NCBI GenBank assembly: GCA_023441255.1
Contig: JAEZPW010000226.1
Location: 1-7,820 of the forward strand
Direction: 5' to 3'
From: Acidobacteriota bacterium
GTDB lineage: Bacteria > Acidobacteriota > Terriglobia > Terriglobales > Acidobacteriaceae
Length of the DNA stretch: 7,820 nucleotides
Shown here: piece after piece, positions 7,296-7,820 of the stretch
Layout: every line of letters begins with the position of its first letter
Position numbering within the stretch: the stretch's first letter is position 1
Made by a program: the position numbers and the translations under genes
Notes under the pieces: model-generated
Seen by the model: the letters and a program-made list of their open reading frames with translations, nothing else
The model's database searches: none
What the model was told of the DNA's origin: nothing

Positions 7296-7820
7296 TATCT
7301 GAACCCTCCCTTGGCTTTAACCAACTCAACGACTTTCTCCGCCATCTCTTCCGGACTGCCCTGTAGCATCTCAGCCTGCTTCGTTACGACCGGCACAAAG
7401 TAGTCCGTGCGTTTCACTTTTGCAGCGGCCTCTCCGACCGCTGTTGCTTCAAGTCCCAAGTCAGAGGTGCCGAGCGTTGGGATCTCGACCGAAGCGACCT
7501 GGCGGATACCCTTCATCCCGACGTAGCGCGGCTCATTGATGCCGGTTTGAATGGAAAGCACGCAAGGGAGATCGACTTCGTTCATCTCCTTGTTGCCGCC
7601 CTCAATTTCACGGCTGACCTTTAGCTTTGCGTTCGGCAGGACCTCGATTGAGTTGACCAGCGAGGCGTAGGGGCAATCCAGCATTGCAGCCATCATTCCA
7701 CCGACCGCGGCGCCGCCGTCCTCAGCCTGAACACCGGTCAGGACAAGGTCGTACTTGCCCTTTTTAACGAAGGCAGTCAGTGCCCGGGCAATGCCGGCGG
7801 CATCCGATCCGCTGAAGGCC
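7295..7820 (-). CDS. etfB: Electron transfer flavoprotein beta subunit, 5' end beyond window
   Basis: The last 174 codons are visible and the frame is open to the right edge. The full family length is about 250-260 residues, so roughly the first third is missing. The visible part begins in the nucleotide-binding domain (FSGSDAAGIARAL), then has DLVLTGVQAEDGGAAVGGMM, which matches the AMP-binding stretch GKQAIDDDxxQTGQM of EtfB. LKVSREIEGG and the partner-recognition loop INEPRYVGMKGIRQV follow; the human loop reads LNEPRYATLPNIMK, so its key Leu is Met here. The ATG at 7696 is internal and is not the true start, because conserved sequence continues upstream. EtfB pairs with EtfA and holds a structural AMP. 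It overlaps etfA by one base and heads the operon part seen here. Nothing marks it as a bifurcating type, but the missing N-terminus limits that judgement. Confidence 0.95.
   Translation of the reverse strand, partial: AFSGSDAAGIARALTAFVKKGKYDLVLTGVQAEDGGAAVGGMMAAMLDCPYASLVNSIEVLPNAKLKVSREIEGGNKEMNEVDLPCVLSIQTGINEPRYVGMKGIRQVASVEIPTLGTSDLGLEATAVGEAAAKVKRTDYFVPVVTKQAEMLQGSPEEMAEKVVELVKAKGGFR

Noticed and set aside
7295..7696. Short protein starting at the ATG at 7696
   Set aside because: The frame stays open upstream with conserved EtfB sequence (QAEDGG...VGGMM), so this ATG is internal to a truncated etfB.

Overview
The window is one side of a gene cluster read entirely from the minus strand. 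In transcription order (right to left) it holds the 3' two thirds of etfB, a complete etfA, a complete long-form acyl-CoA dehydrogenase, a 157-bp gap with two hairpins, and the first 1485 codons of a very large multidomain beta-ketoacyl synthase that runs off the left edge. No gene is supported on the plus strand; the long plus-strand reading frames are antisense shadows of these genes.

The right half (4615-7820) is a tight redox operon. etfB/etfA and etfA/acyl-CoA dehydrogenase each meet in a TAATG stop-start overlap of one base, which suggests translational coupling. The dehydrogenase would oxidise an acyl-CoA (or possibly another acyl thioester) to the 2,3-enoyl form and pass electrons to the EtfAB flavoprotein made from the same transcript.

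The left half (1-4457) encodes a type I polyketide/polyunsaturated-fatty-acid-synthase-like protein. The visible order is KS (Cys217, His351, His391), then AT (Ser719, malonyl-type HAFH at 821-824), then a second, divergent KS (Cys1281, His1429, His1469). There is no acyl carrier protein domain between the AT and the second KS. Both KS domains keep the full Cys-His-His set. Any carrier and reductive domains must lie past the left edge or in other genes.

The gap (4458-4614) carries a 9-bp perfect hairpin just after the dehydrogenase stop, then a 12-bp hairpin followed by seven U. The redox operon may therefore end, or be attenuated, before the synthase gene. Shared direction and adjacency still suggest one lipid or polyketide pathway in which ACAD/ETF prepares or desaturates acyl chains handled by the synthase. 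That link is inference.

The organism looks bacterial, with moderately high GC, Shine-Dalgarno sites (GGGAGGG, AGGGGG, GGAG) and ATG starts. PUFA/PKS-like megasynthases beside ETF/ACAD genes would fit groups such as Acidobacteriota or Deltaproteobacteria-like lineages, but the sequence alone does not settle this. No mobile element, tRNA, rRNA, CRISPR array or notable repeat was seen.
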